Below, in pieces: positions 17,868-25,874 of a DNA stretch of 64,000 nt. Position 1 is the first letter of the stretch, and each line of letters opens with the position of its first letter. The notes beneath the pieces are model-generated. The model was not told the DNA's origin. It worked only from the letters and a program-made list of their open reading frames with translations, and made no database searches. This stretch comes from VGJW01 sp035286125 (lineage in GTDB: Bacteria; Cyanobacteriota; Sericytochromatia; S15B-MN24; VGJW01), in NCBI GenBank assembly GCA_035286125.1, contig JAYKIS010000086.1, forward strand, positions 1 to 64,000, read 5' to 3'. The position numbers were made by a program, and so were the translations under genes.

Positions 17868-19330
17868 ACCGGCGGGCCGCCGTCCCTGAGGGTGGGCATG
17901 TCCTTGAGGATGGTGCCGATGGCGCGCATCTGCTGGCCAATCACGACGCCACCCCGGGTGGCCTCGATCTCGCGCAGGCACGGCTCGAAGGTCGAGAGCC
18001 GCTTCTTGAGGACGCCGATCGCCCGGCCCATCGTGACGCGCTTGTCCGGGTGATGACGCTCGAAGTAGCGCAGGTACAGGATGGTGTCGCAAAGGAAGCC
18101 CAGGGATTGGTTGGAGAGCCTGAAGCTGGATACCTCTTCCTGTTCGTTCGTCAGCAGGACCGTGACCCCGAGTTCCTGCAGCATGGTCGCCGTGCTGAAG
18201 GTTGCGGCCACCACCTCGCGGATGTCGTGCATCAGGGCCAGGCCCGTCATGCTGTCCAGAACCACGACCTGCGCATTCGTGCGTGCTATCTCGCGAAGGA
18301 GCAGTTGCTGGAAGCCGGGCAGGCTGGTACGCATGGGATGGAGGCGCAGCAGCCTGAGGGCTCCCGTGTCCATGGCCGCGTCATAGGGCAGGCCCATTCC
18401 GAGGCAGCGCGTCCGGCTGACGCCCGGGTCCTCTTCGAAGCTGCAGACCACCGTCGGGCGCCCCGCGCAGGCCTGGTGCAGGGCAAACGCAGCCGCAAGG
18501 GTGCTCTTGCCCGTACCGCTCGGTCCCGTGAGCATGGTGATGGTGCCAGTCTCGAGCCCCCCGTCCAGCATGGCATCGAGGGTGGGAATGCCGGATTGCA
18601 GGCGGCTGCCGGAGTCCGGCATCGCCGAAAGTCCCGGCAGCACCCGTGGCAGGACCTGCAGGCCCCGGTGGTCGAGCCGAAGGGCATGGCGTCCGTAGTC
18701 GAAGTCCGACCCGCGGATCTTGCGGATGACGAGACCACGGCCGGCTTCGTCGTGGAGCAGTTGCAGGACACCATCGGCCAGGTAGGCAAATCCGTCTTCC
18801 TGCTCGTGGTCCGCACCCTCGGCACTGAAGAGCACCGTCGCCTTGTGCTCGGCCAGGAAGCGCATCAGGGCCAGCAGGTGGCGTCGCAGCTGAAACGGAT
18901 CAGGCGACAGGTACCGGAACTGCTCCATCGAGTCGATGAAGACCCGCTCGGGAGCCTGCCTGTCGACGGCTTCCGTGATGGCGTGGGCGATGGGGCCACG
19001 TTCGATCTCGGCCGGTGAGAAGAGGTCGTACGTGCGCTGGGCCGTGAAGTACTCTGCCGACGGGTTCAGGTCCAGGGCGTCGATGCCGTCGACGGCGAGC
19101 TGCCGTGCACGTGCATCGTGCAGGATCTGCCCCGTGTGCTCGCCCAGCGAGATCAGGAGGCAACGCTGCCCCTCCCTGCGGCCGGCTGCCAGGAAGTGCA
19201 GGCCCACCGAGGTCTTGCCCGAGCCGGCCCGTCCCTCGACGAGCACGCTGCGATGGGGAAGGTAGCCGCCATCCAGCAAGGGATCGAGGCCCGGGATGCC
19301 GGAACTCAGGCGCGACGGGTCGGCTGGCAT
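17864..19330 (-). CDS. KaiC-family double-domain ATPase
   Basis: 488 residues with two RecA-like KaiC domains. Domain 1 (about 5-235) starts SSGIPGLDPLLDGGYLP and has Walker A GRAGSGKT (33-40) with a SLGEHT segment in place of the usual S-F-E-E. Domain 2 (about 240-480) starts QSGIPTLDAMLDGGL with Walker A GPSGTGKST (269-277) and catalytic E299/E300 in CSFEEDPG. A signature Ser/Thr phosphorylation pair like that of clock KaiC is not evident and no kaiA or kaiB is nearby. I used the ATG at 19328-19330 (MPADPSRLSS), which begins the conserved domain. Coupled to a histidine kinase, it probably gates that kinase's signalling. Confidence 0.92.
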   Translation of the reverse strand: MPADPSRLSSGIPGLDPLLDGGYLPHRSVLVEGRAGSGKTSVGLHFLAAGRREGQRCLLISLGEHTGQILHDARARQLAVDGIDALDLNPSAEYFTAQRTYDLFSPAEIERGPIAHAITEAVDRQAPERVFIDSMEQFRYLSPDPFQLRRHLLALMRFLAEHKATVLFSAEGADHEQEDGFAYLADGVLQLLHDEAGRGLVIRKIRGSDFDYGRHALRLDHRGLQVLPRVLPGLSAMPDSGSRLQSGIPTLDAMLDGGLETGTITMLTGPSGTGKSTLAAAFALHQACAGRPTVVCSFEEDPGVSRTRCLGMGLPYDAAMDTGALRLLRLHPMRTSLPGFQQLLLREIARTNAQVVVLDSMTGLALMHDIREVVAATFSTATMLQELGVTVLLTNEQEEVSSFRLSNQSLGFLCDTILYLRYFERHHPDKRVTMGRAIGVLKKRLSTFEPCLREIEATRGGVVIGQQMRAIGTILKDMPTLRDGGPPV

Positions 19331-19394
19331 GGCTCCATGGCAGCCGACAATCGGCAGCCGTGGCTTGGACCACCCGACCGCAACCTGCTGTCTG

Positions 19395-20711
19395 TCAGGA
19401 CCTTGCCGTGATCGGGTCGGCGGCAGCGGCCAGATCGGCCATGGCACGCTCGCCCTGGCGGCGACGGCGCTCGGCCTTGTCCCGGATGCGTTCCGGCCAG
19501 GCGTCAACCAGGCCCCAGTTGGCATTCATGGGCTGGAAGTGCGCGGGGTCGGCCGAAGCGACGTAGCGGGCCAAGGCCCCCAGCATCGTGGTGGTGGGCA
19601 GGACAAGGGGGGCGAATCCGCGCAGGACCCGACCCAGGTTGATGCCGGCGAGCAGGCCGGTGGCGGCGGCTTCCGTGTAGCCCTCGACCCCGATGAGGGT
19701 GCCCGCAAAAGCCTGGTCCGTACGGCCGCGGCGCAGCATGGTCGGCTCGAGGAAGGCCGGGCTGGCCAGGTAGGTGTTGCGGTGCATCACGCCCAGCCGG
19801 ACGAACTCGGCCCCGGCCAGCCCCGGAATCATCGAGAACACCCGCTTCTGGTCACCCCACTTGAGTTGGGTCTGGAAGCCCACCAGGTTGAACATGTCGC
19901 CGGTCACGGTGTCCTGACGCAACTGCACGCAGGCGTAGGGCCAGCGGCCGGTACGGGGGTCCGTCAGGCCCACGGGCTTCATGGGGCCGTAGCGGAGGGT
20001 GTCCACGCCCCGTCGTGCCAGCACCTCGACCGGCAGGCAACCCTCGAAGAAAGCGACATCCTTCTCTTCCTCGAGGTGCAGGACGGTGTTCTCGGCCTCG
20101 ACGAGGGCGGCATGAAATGCGGCATATTCTTCGCGGTTCATCGGGGCATTGAGGTAGGCTGCCTCGCCCTTGTCCCAGCGCGAGGCGACGAAGAGCCGGT
20201 CCATGTCGAGCGACTCGCGCGTCACCACGGGTGCGGCCGCGTCGAAGAAGTGCAGTTGGTCCACGCCTAGCTGGGCCTGCAGGTGTGCGGCAAGGTCCGG
20301 CGAAGTGAGGGGCCCGCTGGCGACGATGACGGGACCGTCGAGGGAGACGACCTCGTCACGAGAGAGACGCAGGTTCGGCAAGGAGGCAAGGCGACGTGTC
20401 ACGGCGGCAGAGAAGACGTCCCGGTCCACGGCGAGTGCCGCGCCGGCAGGAACCCGGGCTTCCGCGGCCGCATCGAGGATGACGGACCCGAGGTGGCGCA
20501 TCTCGGCCTTGAGCAGGGCTGGCGCGCTGCCGGTGGTGTCCGACCCGAGCGAGTTGGAGCAGACCAGCTCCGCGAGGCCATCTCCCTTGTGCGCCGGTGT
20601 CGGCCGTGTGGGCCGCATCTCGTGCAGCACCACGTCCAGGCCTTGGCGTGCCAACTGCCACGCGGCCTCGCTGCCGGCGAGGCCACCCCCGACGACGTGG
20701 ACGGTCGTCAT
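19395..20711 (-). CDS. trmFO: tRNA (uracil-54-C5)-methyltransferase, folate/FAD-dependent
   Basis: 438 residues. Uses methylenetetrahydrofolate and FADH2 to make ribothymidine at tRNA position 54. The N-terminus VHVVGGGLAGSEAAWQLA is the FAD-binding loop, followed by LHEMRP and HKGDGLAELVCSNSLGSD, which are diagnostic for TrmFO. Also present are NAPMNREEY and KPVGLTDPRTGRWPYA. It overlaps topA by four bases (ATGA), the topA-trmFO arrangement of Firmicutes and other Terrabacteria, where the S-adenosylmethionine enzyme TrmA is absent. Confidence 0.97.
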   Translation of the reverse strand: MTTVHVVGGGLAGSEAAWQLARQGLDVVLHEMRPTRPTPAHKGDGLAELVCSNSLGSDTTGSAPALLKAEMRHLGSVILDAAAEARVPAGAALAVDRDVFSAAVTRRLASLPNLRLSRDEVVSLDGPVIVASGPLTSPDLAAHLQAQLGVDQLHFFDAAAPVVTRESLDMDRLFVASRWDKGEAAYLNAPMNREEYAAFHAALVEAENTVLHLEEEKDVAFFEGCLPVEVLARRGVDTLRYGPMKPVGLTDPRTGRWPYACVQLRQDTVTGDMFNLVGFQTQLKWGDQKRVFSMIPGLAGAEFVRLGVMHRNTYLASPAFLEPTMLRRGRTDQAFAGTLIGVEGYTEAAATGLLAGINLGRVLRGFAPLVLPTTTMLGALARYVASADPAHFQPMNANWGLVDAWPERIRDKAERRRRQGERAMADLAAAADPITARS

Positions 20712-22870
20712 GCCTTTGCCGGGGCTTCCCCGTCCTCGTCACCCGCCGCATCATCCTTCTTGCGGGTGGAGGGCATGTTGACGATTTGCTTGCACTCGAC
20801 GACGGCACATTGCAGGTAGGGGCGGCGGCCCTTGGCCCGCGGGAACTTCTTGACCATCCAGGTGGCTCCGCACTTGGGACAGGGGGTGTCCTGAGGTTCG
20901 CCCCAGCTGGTCCAGTTGCAGGCCGGGTAGGTATCGCAACCGAAGAAAACCTTGCCCATGCGGCTGGTCCGCTCGATGACCTCGCCGGTGCAGCCCTCGC
21001 GCTTGCAGCGTTGGCCGGTGCGCTTGATGATGGGCGCGGTCGTCTTGCATTCGGGATAACCCTCGCAACCCAGGAACGACCCACGCCAAGTGCTCTTGAT
21101 CAGCATCTGGCGCCCGCAGTTCGGGCAGGTTTCGCCGGACGGCACGACGACGGCTTCCATCTCCTTCTCGGCCTTCTTGAGCGTCGCCATGAAGGGCTCG
21201 TAGAAGTCCCGGATCAGCGCGATCCATTCCCGGCCGCCATCCTCGATGGCGTCGAGGTCCTGCTCCATCCGTGACGTGAAGGACACATCGACGATGTCCG
21301 GGAAATGGGCGACCAGCTGGTCATTGACCCGGAAGCCGAGGTCGGTCGGATGCAGGGCTTTGCCTTCCCTCTCGACGTACTTGCGATCCTGAATGGTCGT
21401 GATGGTGGCGGCATAGGTCGAGGGCCGACCGATGCCCTGCTCCTCGAGCGTCCGCACCAGGGTGGCCTCGGTGAATCGCGGGGGAGGCTGCGTGAAGTGC
21501 TGCACCGGGTCGAGCTTCTGGCACGCCAGCGTCTCGCCCTCGGCAAGCACAGGGAGCTTGACCAGCTTCTCGGCCACGGCATCTTCCTCGGCCGTGTCCT
21601 TGTAGGCCGCCTGGTAGCCCGCGAAGAGCACGCGGGTGTCGGTCGCCCTGAATGTGCCCTCGCCAGACGTGATATCGACCGCCAGGGTCTCGAGTCGCGC
21701 ATCGGCCATCTGCGAAGCGCAGAAGCGCTCCCAGATCAGCTTGTAGAGCTTCATCTGGTCAGCCGTCAGGATGCCCTTCAGCGTATCCGGCCGGCGGTGG
21801 ATGCTGGTGGGGCGAATCGCCTCATGGGCTTCCTGGGCCGACTTTCGGCTGGTGTAGACACGGGCCTTGGCCGGGAGATGGTCGGCGCCGTAAGTAGCCG
21901 TGATGAATTCCTTGGCCTCGACCTGGGCTTCCTGCGCGACGCGGACGGAGTCGGTACGCATGTAGGTGATCAGTCCGACCGGTCCTTCCGAACCGAGTTC
22001 GACACCCTCATAGAGACCCTGCGCGATGTTCATCGTGCGCTTGACCGTGAAGCCGAGGCGGCGTGAGGCTTCCTGCTGGAGCGTCGAGGTCGTGAAGGGT
22101 GCAGCCGGCTTGCGGGTGCTGGGCTTCGTCGCGAGCTTGCCGACGGTGAACGGACCGGGCCGGACGGCCGCGACGATGGCTTCGGCCATGGCCGCGTCGC
22201 CGATGACGGGCTTCTCGCCCTTCCACCGGAACAACTCGGCCTCGAAGGCTTCCTTGCCCTTGAGCAGGGTGGCCGTCAGGGTCCAGTACTCGACAGGCAC
22301 GAAGGCCAAGACCTCGCGCTCACGGTCGCAGATCAGGCGCACGGCCACGCTCTGCACCCGACCGGCCGAGAGGCCTCGCTGGACCTTTTGCCACAGCAGG
22401 GGCGATATCTTGTAGCCCACCAGCCTGTCGAGCACGCGCCTCGCCTGCTGGGCATCGACCCGATGCAGGTCGATGGCCCGGGGGTTCTTGACGGCGCGCT
22501 TGATGGCATCCGCGGTGATCTCGTTGAACTCGATCCGGTGGATGGGCAGTTCGCTGGCCTCGGGCGTACCCTTGAGGATTTCGGACAGGTGCCAGGCAAT
22601 CGCCTCGCCCTCCCGGTCCGGGTCAGGGGCCAGGAAGATCTTGCCGACGCCCTGGGCGGCTTCCTGCAGTTCGCGGACCACCTTTTCCTTGTCGTCCATC
22701 ACGACGTACTCAGGCATGAAGGTCTTGCGCCGGACTTCGACGCCCAGGCCCTTCTTGGGGAGGTCGCGGACGTGTCCGGCCGAGGCCTTCACGACGAAGT
22801 CCTTGCCGAGGATCTTGCTGATGGTCTTCGCCTTGGCGGGCGACTCCACGATGACGAGCGATTTGGCCAT
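20708..22870 (-). CDS. topA: DNA topoisomerase I
   Basis: 720 residues. Relaxes negative supercoils by single-strand passage. The TOPRIM domain carries Glu10 (IVESPAKA) and Asp83/Asp85/Glu87 (APDPDREGEAI); the nucleophile is Tyr303 in GLITYMRTDS. Three C-terminal zinc fingers follow: TCPNCGRQM ... GCEGYPEC, RCKREGC ... GCDTYPAC, and PCPKCGATW ... QCAVVEC, and the protein ends in an acidic/basic tail. The ATG at 22868-22870 (MAKSLVIVESPAKA) is chosen because it begins the conserved domain; the open frame extending upstream is not coding. Coupled to trmFO downstream and 14 bases from dprA upstream. Confidence 0.97.
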   Translation of the reverse strand: MAKSLVIVESPAKAKTISKILGKDFVVKASAGHVRDLPKKGLGVEVRRKTFMPEYVVMDDKEKVVRELQEAAQGVGKIFLAPDPDREGEAIAWHLSEILKGTPEASELPIHRIEFNEITADAIKRAVKNPRAIDLHRVDAQQARRVLDRLVGYKISPLLWQKVQRGLSAGRVQSVAVRLICDREREVLAFVPVEYWTLTATLLKGKEAFEAELFRWKGEKPVIGDAAMAEAIVAAVRPGPFTVGKLATKPSTRKPAAPFTTSTLQQEASRRLGFTVKRTMNIAQGLYEGVELGSEGPVGLITYMRTDSVRVAQEAQVEAKEFITATYGADHLPAKARVYTSRKSAQEAHEAIRPTSIHRRPDTLKGILTADQMKLYKLIWERFCASQMADARLETLAVDITSGEGTFRATDTRVLFAGYQAAYKDTAEEDAVAEKLVKLPVLAEGETLACQKLDPVQHFTQPPPRFTEATLVRTLEEQGIGRPSTYAATITTIQDRKYVEREGKALHPTDLGFRVNDQLVAHFPDIVDVSFTSRMEQDLDAIEDGGREWIALIRDFYEPFMATLKKAEKEMEAVVVPSGETCPNCGRQMLIKSTWRGSFLGCEGYPECKTTAPIIKRTGQRCKREGCTGEVIERTSRMGKVFFGCDTYPACNWTSWGEPQDTPCPKCGATWMVKKFPRAKGRRPYLQCAVVECKQIVNMPSTRKKDDAAGDEDGEAPAKA

Positions 22871-22884
22871 GGGGCAAAGATACC

Positions 22885-24027
22885 CTATCGACGCGTGGTT
22901 GCGGTGCCGACGAACACGCAACGGCCCTCCCATCGGAGGGTTCCTTCGCGCAGGAGGGGGGCCAGCACGTCGTTCGTTCGTTCCTCGCTCCAACCCAGGC
23001 GTGCGGCCAAGGCGGCGGGTGCCAGAAGGTCGTGGCCCAACGCCGCGATCAGGCGGTGGCTGGCCTCGGCTGGCGTAGGGACCGTGGTGCACGGCGTGCC
23101 GGGCGCGGCGGCTTGCCAGCCCAATTCTCCGAGGAGGTCCTGCGCGTCCGCGATGACGGGTGCGCCATCCTCGGCGGCCTGTCGGCTGCCGGCGAAGCTT
23201 GGAAAACCCGCGGGCCCCTCGAGAACGAAGGCCGGTATGCCCAACTCGGCCGCGAGGCCCAGGGTGTGCAGGGCTCCGCTTCGCGCGGGGGCCTCCGTGA
23301 CCACGACGGCGTCGGCCATCGCCGCGACCAACCGGTTGCGTGCGAGGAAGCCGCCCTGGCCCATGCCGCGTCCCGGCGCGCGTTCGGACAGCCACGTGCC
23401 GCCGGCCTCGAGGATGCGACGAGCCAGCCAGCGGTTGGCGGGCGGCCATGGCGCATCAATGGGCGTGCCGAATACGGCAATCGTGTGGCCCTGGGCCTCG
23501 AGCGCGCCTTCGTGAGCTGCCCCGTCGATACCCTCTGCAAGGCCGGAAACGATGGTGATGCCGAGATCGGCCAGCGTTCGGGCAAGCAGGCGGGTACGCG
23601 AGCAGCCGTGGCGTGTCGCGCGGCGAGTGCCCACGATGGCGATCGCAGGATTTCCGTCGCGTCGCGGTTGGCCGCGTCCGAAGGCGACGAGCGGGGGATC
23701 GGCAAGGCGTTGCCAACCTCCCGGGTAGCCGGGCATGCCGGCCATCGTCGGCCAGATGCCCTGACTCAGCAGTCCGTCGAGGACGGCCCCGGGTCGATGC
23801 CCGGCTCGGGCGCGGGTCAGATCGCGGATCGGGCCCTGCCTGACGCCTGTGACCTGCATCAGGACGTCCGGAGGAGCCTCGAGGATGGCCCTTGCACTGC
23901 CCAAGGCCTGTCGGAGCCGAACGAGCGTCCGGTTGCCCAGACCCTCGATGGTGGCGAGGGTGCAGGCTGCGGCGATCTCGCGGGCTCGCTCTTCGGCCCG
24001 GAAGTTGCCAGCATTTGCGTTCGTCAA
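22885..24027 (-). CDS. dprA: DNA processing protein DprA (Smf)
   Basis: 380 residues. Binds incoming single-stranded DNA during natural transformation and loads RecA. A helix-hairpin-helix-like N-terminus (IEGLGNRTLVRLRQALG) leads to the Rossmann domain: IAIVGTRRATRHG, IVSGLAEGIDGAAHEGAL, PPANRWLARRILEAGGTWLSE, RNRLVAAMADAVVVTEA and SGALHTLGLAAELGIPA. A C-terminal winged-helix-like segment (LAPAALAARLGWSEERTNDV) is present. The start is a TTG at 24025-24027 with AAGGAGG five bases upstream, which outweighs the absence of an ATG. The dprA-topA-trmFO order is the one found in many Gram-positive genomes. Confidence 0.95.
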   Translation of the reverse strand: MTNANAGNFRAEERAREIAAACTLATIEGLGNRTLVRLRQALGSARAILEAPPDVLMQVTGVRQGPIRDLTRARAGHRPGAVLDGLLSQGIWPTMAGMPGYPGGWQRLADPPLVAFGRGQPRRDGNPAIAIVGTRRATRHGCSRTRLLARTLADLGITIVSGLAEGIDGAAHEGALEAQGHTIAVFGTPIDAPWPPANRWLARRILEAGGTWLSERAPGRGMGQGGFLARNRLVAAMADAVVVTEAPARSGALHTLGLAAELGIPAFVLEGPAGFPSFAGSRQAAEDGAPVIADAQDLLGELGWQAAAPGTPCTTVPTPAEASHRLIAALGHDLLAPAALAARLGWSEERTNDVLAPLLREGTLRWEGRCVFVGTATTRR

Positions 24028-24043
24028 TTCGCCTCCTTGCGTG

Positions 24044-24080
24044 AACCGGCCCGGCTCCCCGTGGGGGAACCGGGCCGGTT
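24044..24080 (-). terminator. Strong hairpin between the small lipoprotein gene and dprA
   Basis: A perfect 11-base inverted repeat (arms 24044-24054 and 24070-24080, AACCGGCCCGG) with further pairing inside the loop. It lies 24 bases downstream of the lipoprotein stop at 24105 and 17 bases upstream of the dprA start. It is probably a terminator or attenuator separating the two transcripts, but neither strand has a clear run of T after it. Confidence 0.55.
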
Positions 24081-24104
24081 GGATGGAAATCCGTGACCGA
24101 AGGC

Positions 24105-24392
24105 CTAGTGGTCCTTCTTTTCGCCGTGAGCGCCATCCTCGCCGTCATGGCTGTGCTCGGGCGTACCGGCGGCATGGTCGTGATCCGCAGGGGCCTCGGC
24201 TTCGCCGGTGGCCGACTGGGTGTTCATGTCGGCACCGCTGGCGGCTTCGGAGGTCGTCTCGCTGTCGGTGGCCATCTCGGTGGTCTCGGTGGCGGCACCG
24301 GTCTCGCCGGCTTCTTCGGCTTTCTTCTCGCAGCCGCTGACGGCGACCAGGGACAGGGCCATCAAGCCCGCGAGCAGCGTCTTCCGGAACAT
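24105..24392 (-). CDS. Small charged lipoprotein with His/Asp/Glu-rich tail
   Basis: 95 residues. MFRKTLLAGLMALSLVAVSG followed by Cys21 is a lipoprotein signal (lipobox VSGC). The mature part is low-complexity: Thr/Glu/Ala-rich, then a tail DHDHAAGTPEHSHDGEDGAH ending KKDH with several His. The composition suggests metal binding at the cell surface, but no fold is predicted. Start supported by AAGGA upstream of the ATG. Ends just before a strong hairpin. Confidence 0.7.
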   Translation of the reverse strand: MFRKTLLAGLMALSLVAVSGCEKKAEEAGETGAATETTEMATDSETTSEAASGADMNTQSATGEAEAPADHDHAAGTPEHSHDGEDGAHGEKKDH

Positions 24393-24485
24393 GGGGTTTT
24401 CCTTTCGGGGTGGGGTGGAGACAGCGGATGCGCCATGATGACGAGTTCTCGACCCGCGCGTGAGGCGATCATGACGAGAGTTCGG

Positions 24486-24782
24486 TCAGGGCTTGCTGGC
24501 AGCCTTGCGCTGCTCGATGAGCCAGCAGTTCGGACCCCTGGAATTGTAATCCTCGATCAACATGTCGAGGGCAGCACGCATCAGCTCGGACTTGCCGATC
24601 TTCTCCTTGTAGCCGTTCTTGCCGATGCGCAGCTCCAGCATGATGATGTCCAGCTTCGTCAGCTGTTCCTCGGAGAAGTAAAAGGTGGCGCGCTGGTTGA
24701 ACTCGGCACTTTCTCCAGGGCCGCCGGCACCCTCCTCGGGGTCGCCAGCCGCGCCTTGGGAGTTCTTGCGGGCCTTGTTCAT
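24486..24782 (-). CDS. Ribbon-helix-helix-type DNA-binding protein
   Basis: 98 residues. After a Gly/Glu-rich flexible N-terminus (about 1-28), QRATFYFSEEQLTKLD forms the predicted beta strand and first helix, and GKSELMRAALDMLIEDY the second helix, the 'R-x-T-x-x-x-x-x-E-x-L-x-x-L ... G-x-S-E-L-I-R-x-A-L-x-x-L' pattern of ribbon-helix-helix regulators (CopG, MetJ). No toxin gene is adjacent, so an orphan regulator is more likely than an antitoxin. The 276 bases upstream (24783-25058) are non-coding and shared with the forward lipoprotein pair; promoters in both directions should lie there. Confidence 0.7.
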   Translation of the reverse strand: MNKARKNSQGAAGDPEEGAGGPGESAEFNQRATFYFSEEQLTKLDIIMLELRIGKNGYKEKIGKSELMRAALDMLIEDYNSRGPNCWLIEQRKAASKP

Positions 24783-25058
24783 GGGACTTCCTTACTATAC
24801 CAAGCTGTTGCCAAGGACACCCTGCATGGGTGTTGCTGTGGTGATGTTAGGGAGTCGCTGCGGCGCGCGTAAGTAAACTTCGTCACATGCTGGCGAGCCT
24901 GAAAATCTAGTCGTGACGCGGCTCACAACCCTGTCGACGAGGATCCGGGGATGATGCTTGCGTGTGGGTCGGCGTGCCCGGCCGGCCGGGATACGTTGGG
25001 CCGGGCAAGGGTATAGTGCGATGCGCGGCACCATGGCGTGGCCGCAGTGGAGGGACGC

Positions 25059-25874
25059 GTGGTGCAGCGGGTCGAGCGGCGTACCCGGATGACGGGGCTC
25101 ATCCTGCCCATGGCCGTCGGTTGCGCGCTCTTGGCCGGTTGCGAGGCTTTCCGCATCGGCAATCCCGCCTTGCCCAAGGCGCGCCTGCTGGCCGTCGCGC
25201 AGACGCAAGTCGTGACGGTGCGCATCACGATGGACCCGGCTTCGACCGTCAGTGAACCCCAGTTCACCTTTGTCAGCCAGCCTGAGACCATCCAGGTCGT
25301 CGTGTCGCCATTCCCTGGTGATGCCATTCCCGGGGTGCGCCTCAACGCTTTCTCCATCAGTTGGTTCGACAGCGCGGCGTCGCCCATCGATCCGTTGGTG
25401 ATCCAGCCTTGGAACCAAGGCCTTTCCCTTTACATGCAGCGGCCCGGTCTGGCCGGTGGCGCGGGTGGCGCTGCGGGCGGCGCTGCGGGCGGCGCTGCAG
25501 GTGGCGCGGCAGGTGGCGCGGCAGGTGGCGCGGCGGGCGGTGCGGCGGGCGGTGCGGGTGCCGGCGCGGGCGGCGCTGCTGGCGGCGCTGCCGGTGGTGC
25601 TGCGGGTGGCGCGGCCGGCGGACAGACGCTTGAGATACCGCTGGTTCGCAGCGATGTCGTCAAGTTCGGCGTGGACAACGGGTATCGCGTCAACCCGCTG
25701 ACGGGGCGGCTGGTGCCCAAGCTTGATGCCTGGTCCCAAAACCTGACGGCCCAGATTTCGTTCTCGGGACGCGATGACAACGGCTATCCGCTCTCGGACC
25801 TCTCGGCCCGACTGGCCGTCCGGTTCGTCGCCGGGATGCAAGGGGAGAATGCAGCCCCTGCGGGAGGCAACTGA
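25059..25874 (+). CDS. Lipoprotein with long Gly/Ala repeat
   Basis: 271 residues. The start is a GTG at 25059 with GGAGG five bases upstream; the signal runs VVQRVERRTRMTGLILPMAV to lipobox LLAGC. Residues 34-115 form a beta-rich domain (VVTVRITMDPAST, QFTFVSQPETIQVVVSPFPG), residues about 132-187 are a near-perfect Gly-Gly-Ala-Ala repeat, and a second beta-rich part follows (QTLEIPLVRSDVVKF ... ). No family is recognised. It overlaps the next lipoprotein by one base (TGATG), so they are coupled and probably form one surface complex. Confidence 0.78.
   Translation: MVQRVERRTRMTGLILPMAVGCALLAGCEAFRIGNPALPKARLLAVAQTQVVTVRITMDPASTVSEPQFTFVSQPETIQVVVSPFPGDAIPGVRLNAFSISWFDSAASPIDPLVIQPWNQGLSLYMQRPGLAGGAGGAAGGAAGGAAGGAAGGAAGGAAGGAAGGAGAGAGGAAGGAAGGAAGGAAGGQTLEIPLVRSDVVKFGVDNGYRVNPLTGRLVPKLDAWSQNLTAQISFSGRDDNGYPLSDLSARLAVRFVAGMQGENAAPAGGN
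25453..25620 (+). repeat. In-frame tandem repeat encoding Gly-Gly-Ala-Ala
   Basis: About fourteen 12-base units (variants of GGTGGCGCGGCA) in a row inside the lipoprotein gene. The third codon positions vary between units, which argues for selection on the amino-acid repeat and against very recent slippage expansion. No spacer structure, so it is not a CRISPR array. Confidence 0.85.

Noticed and set aside
17864..19330. Circadian-clock KaiC
   Set aside because: No kaiA or kaiB nearby, no evident phosphorylation pair in the second domain; kept only as KaiC-family.
25453..25620. Possible CRISPR array
   Set aside because: Units are 12 bases, contiguous, in frame, and code for a protein repeat; no spacers.
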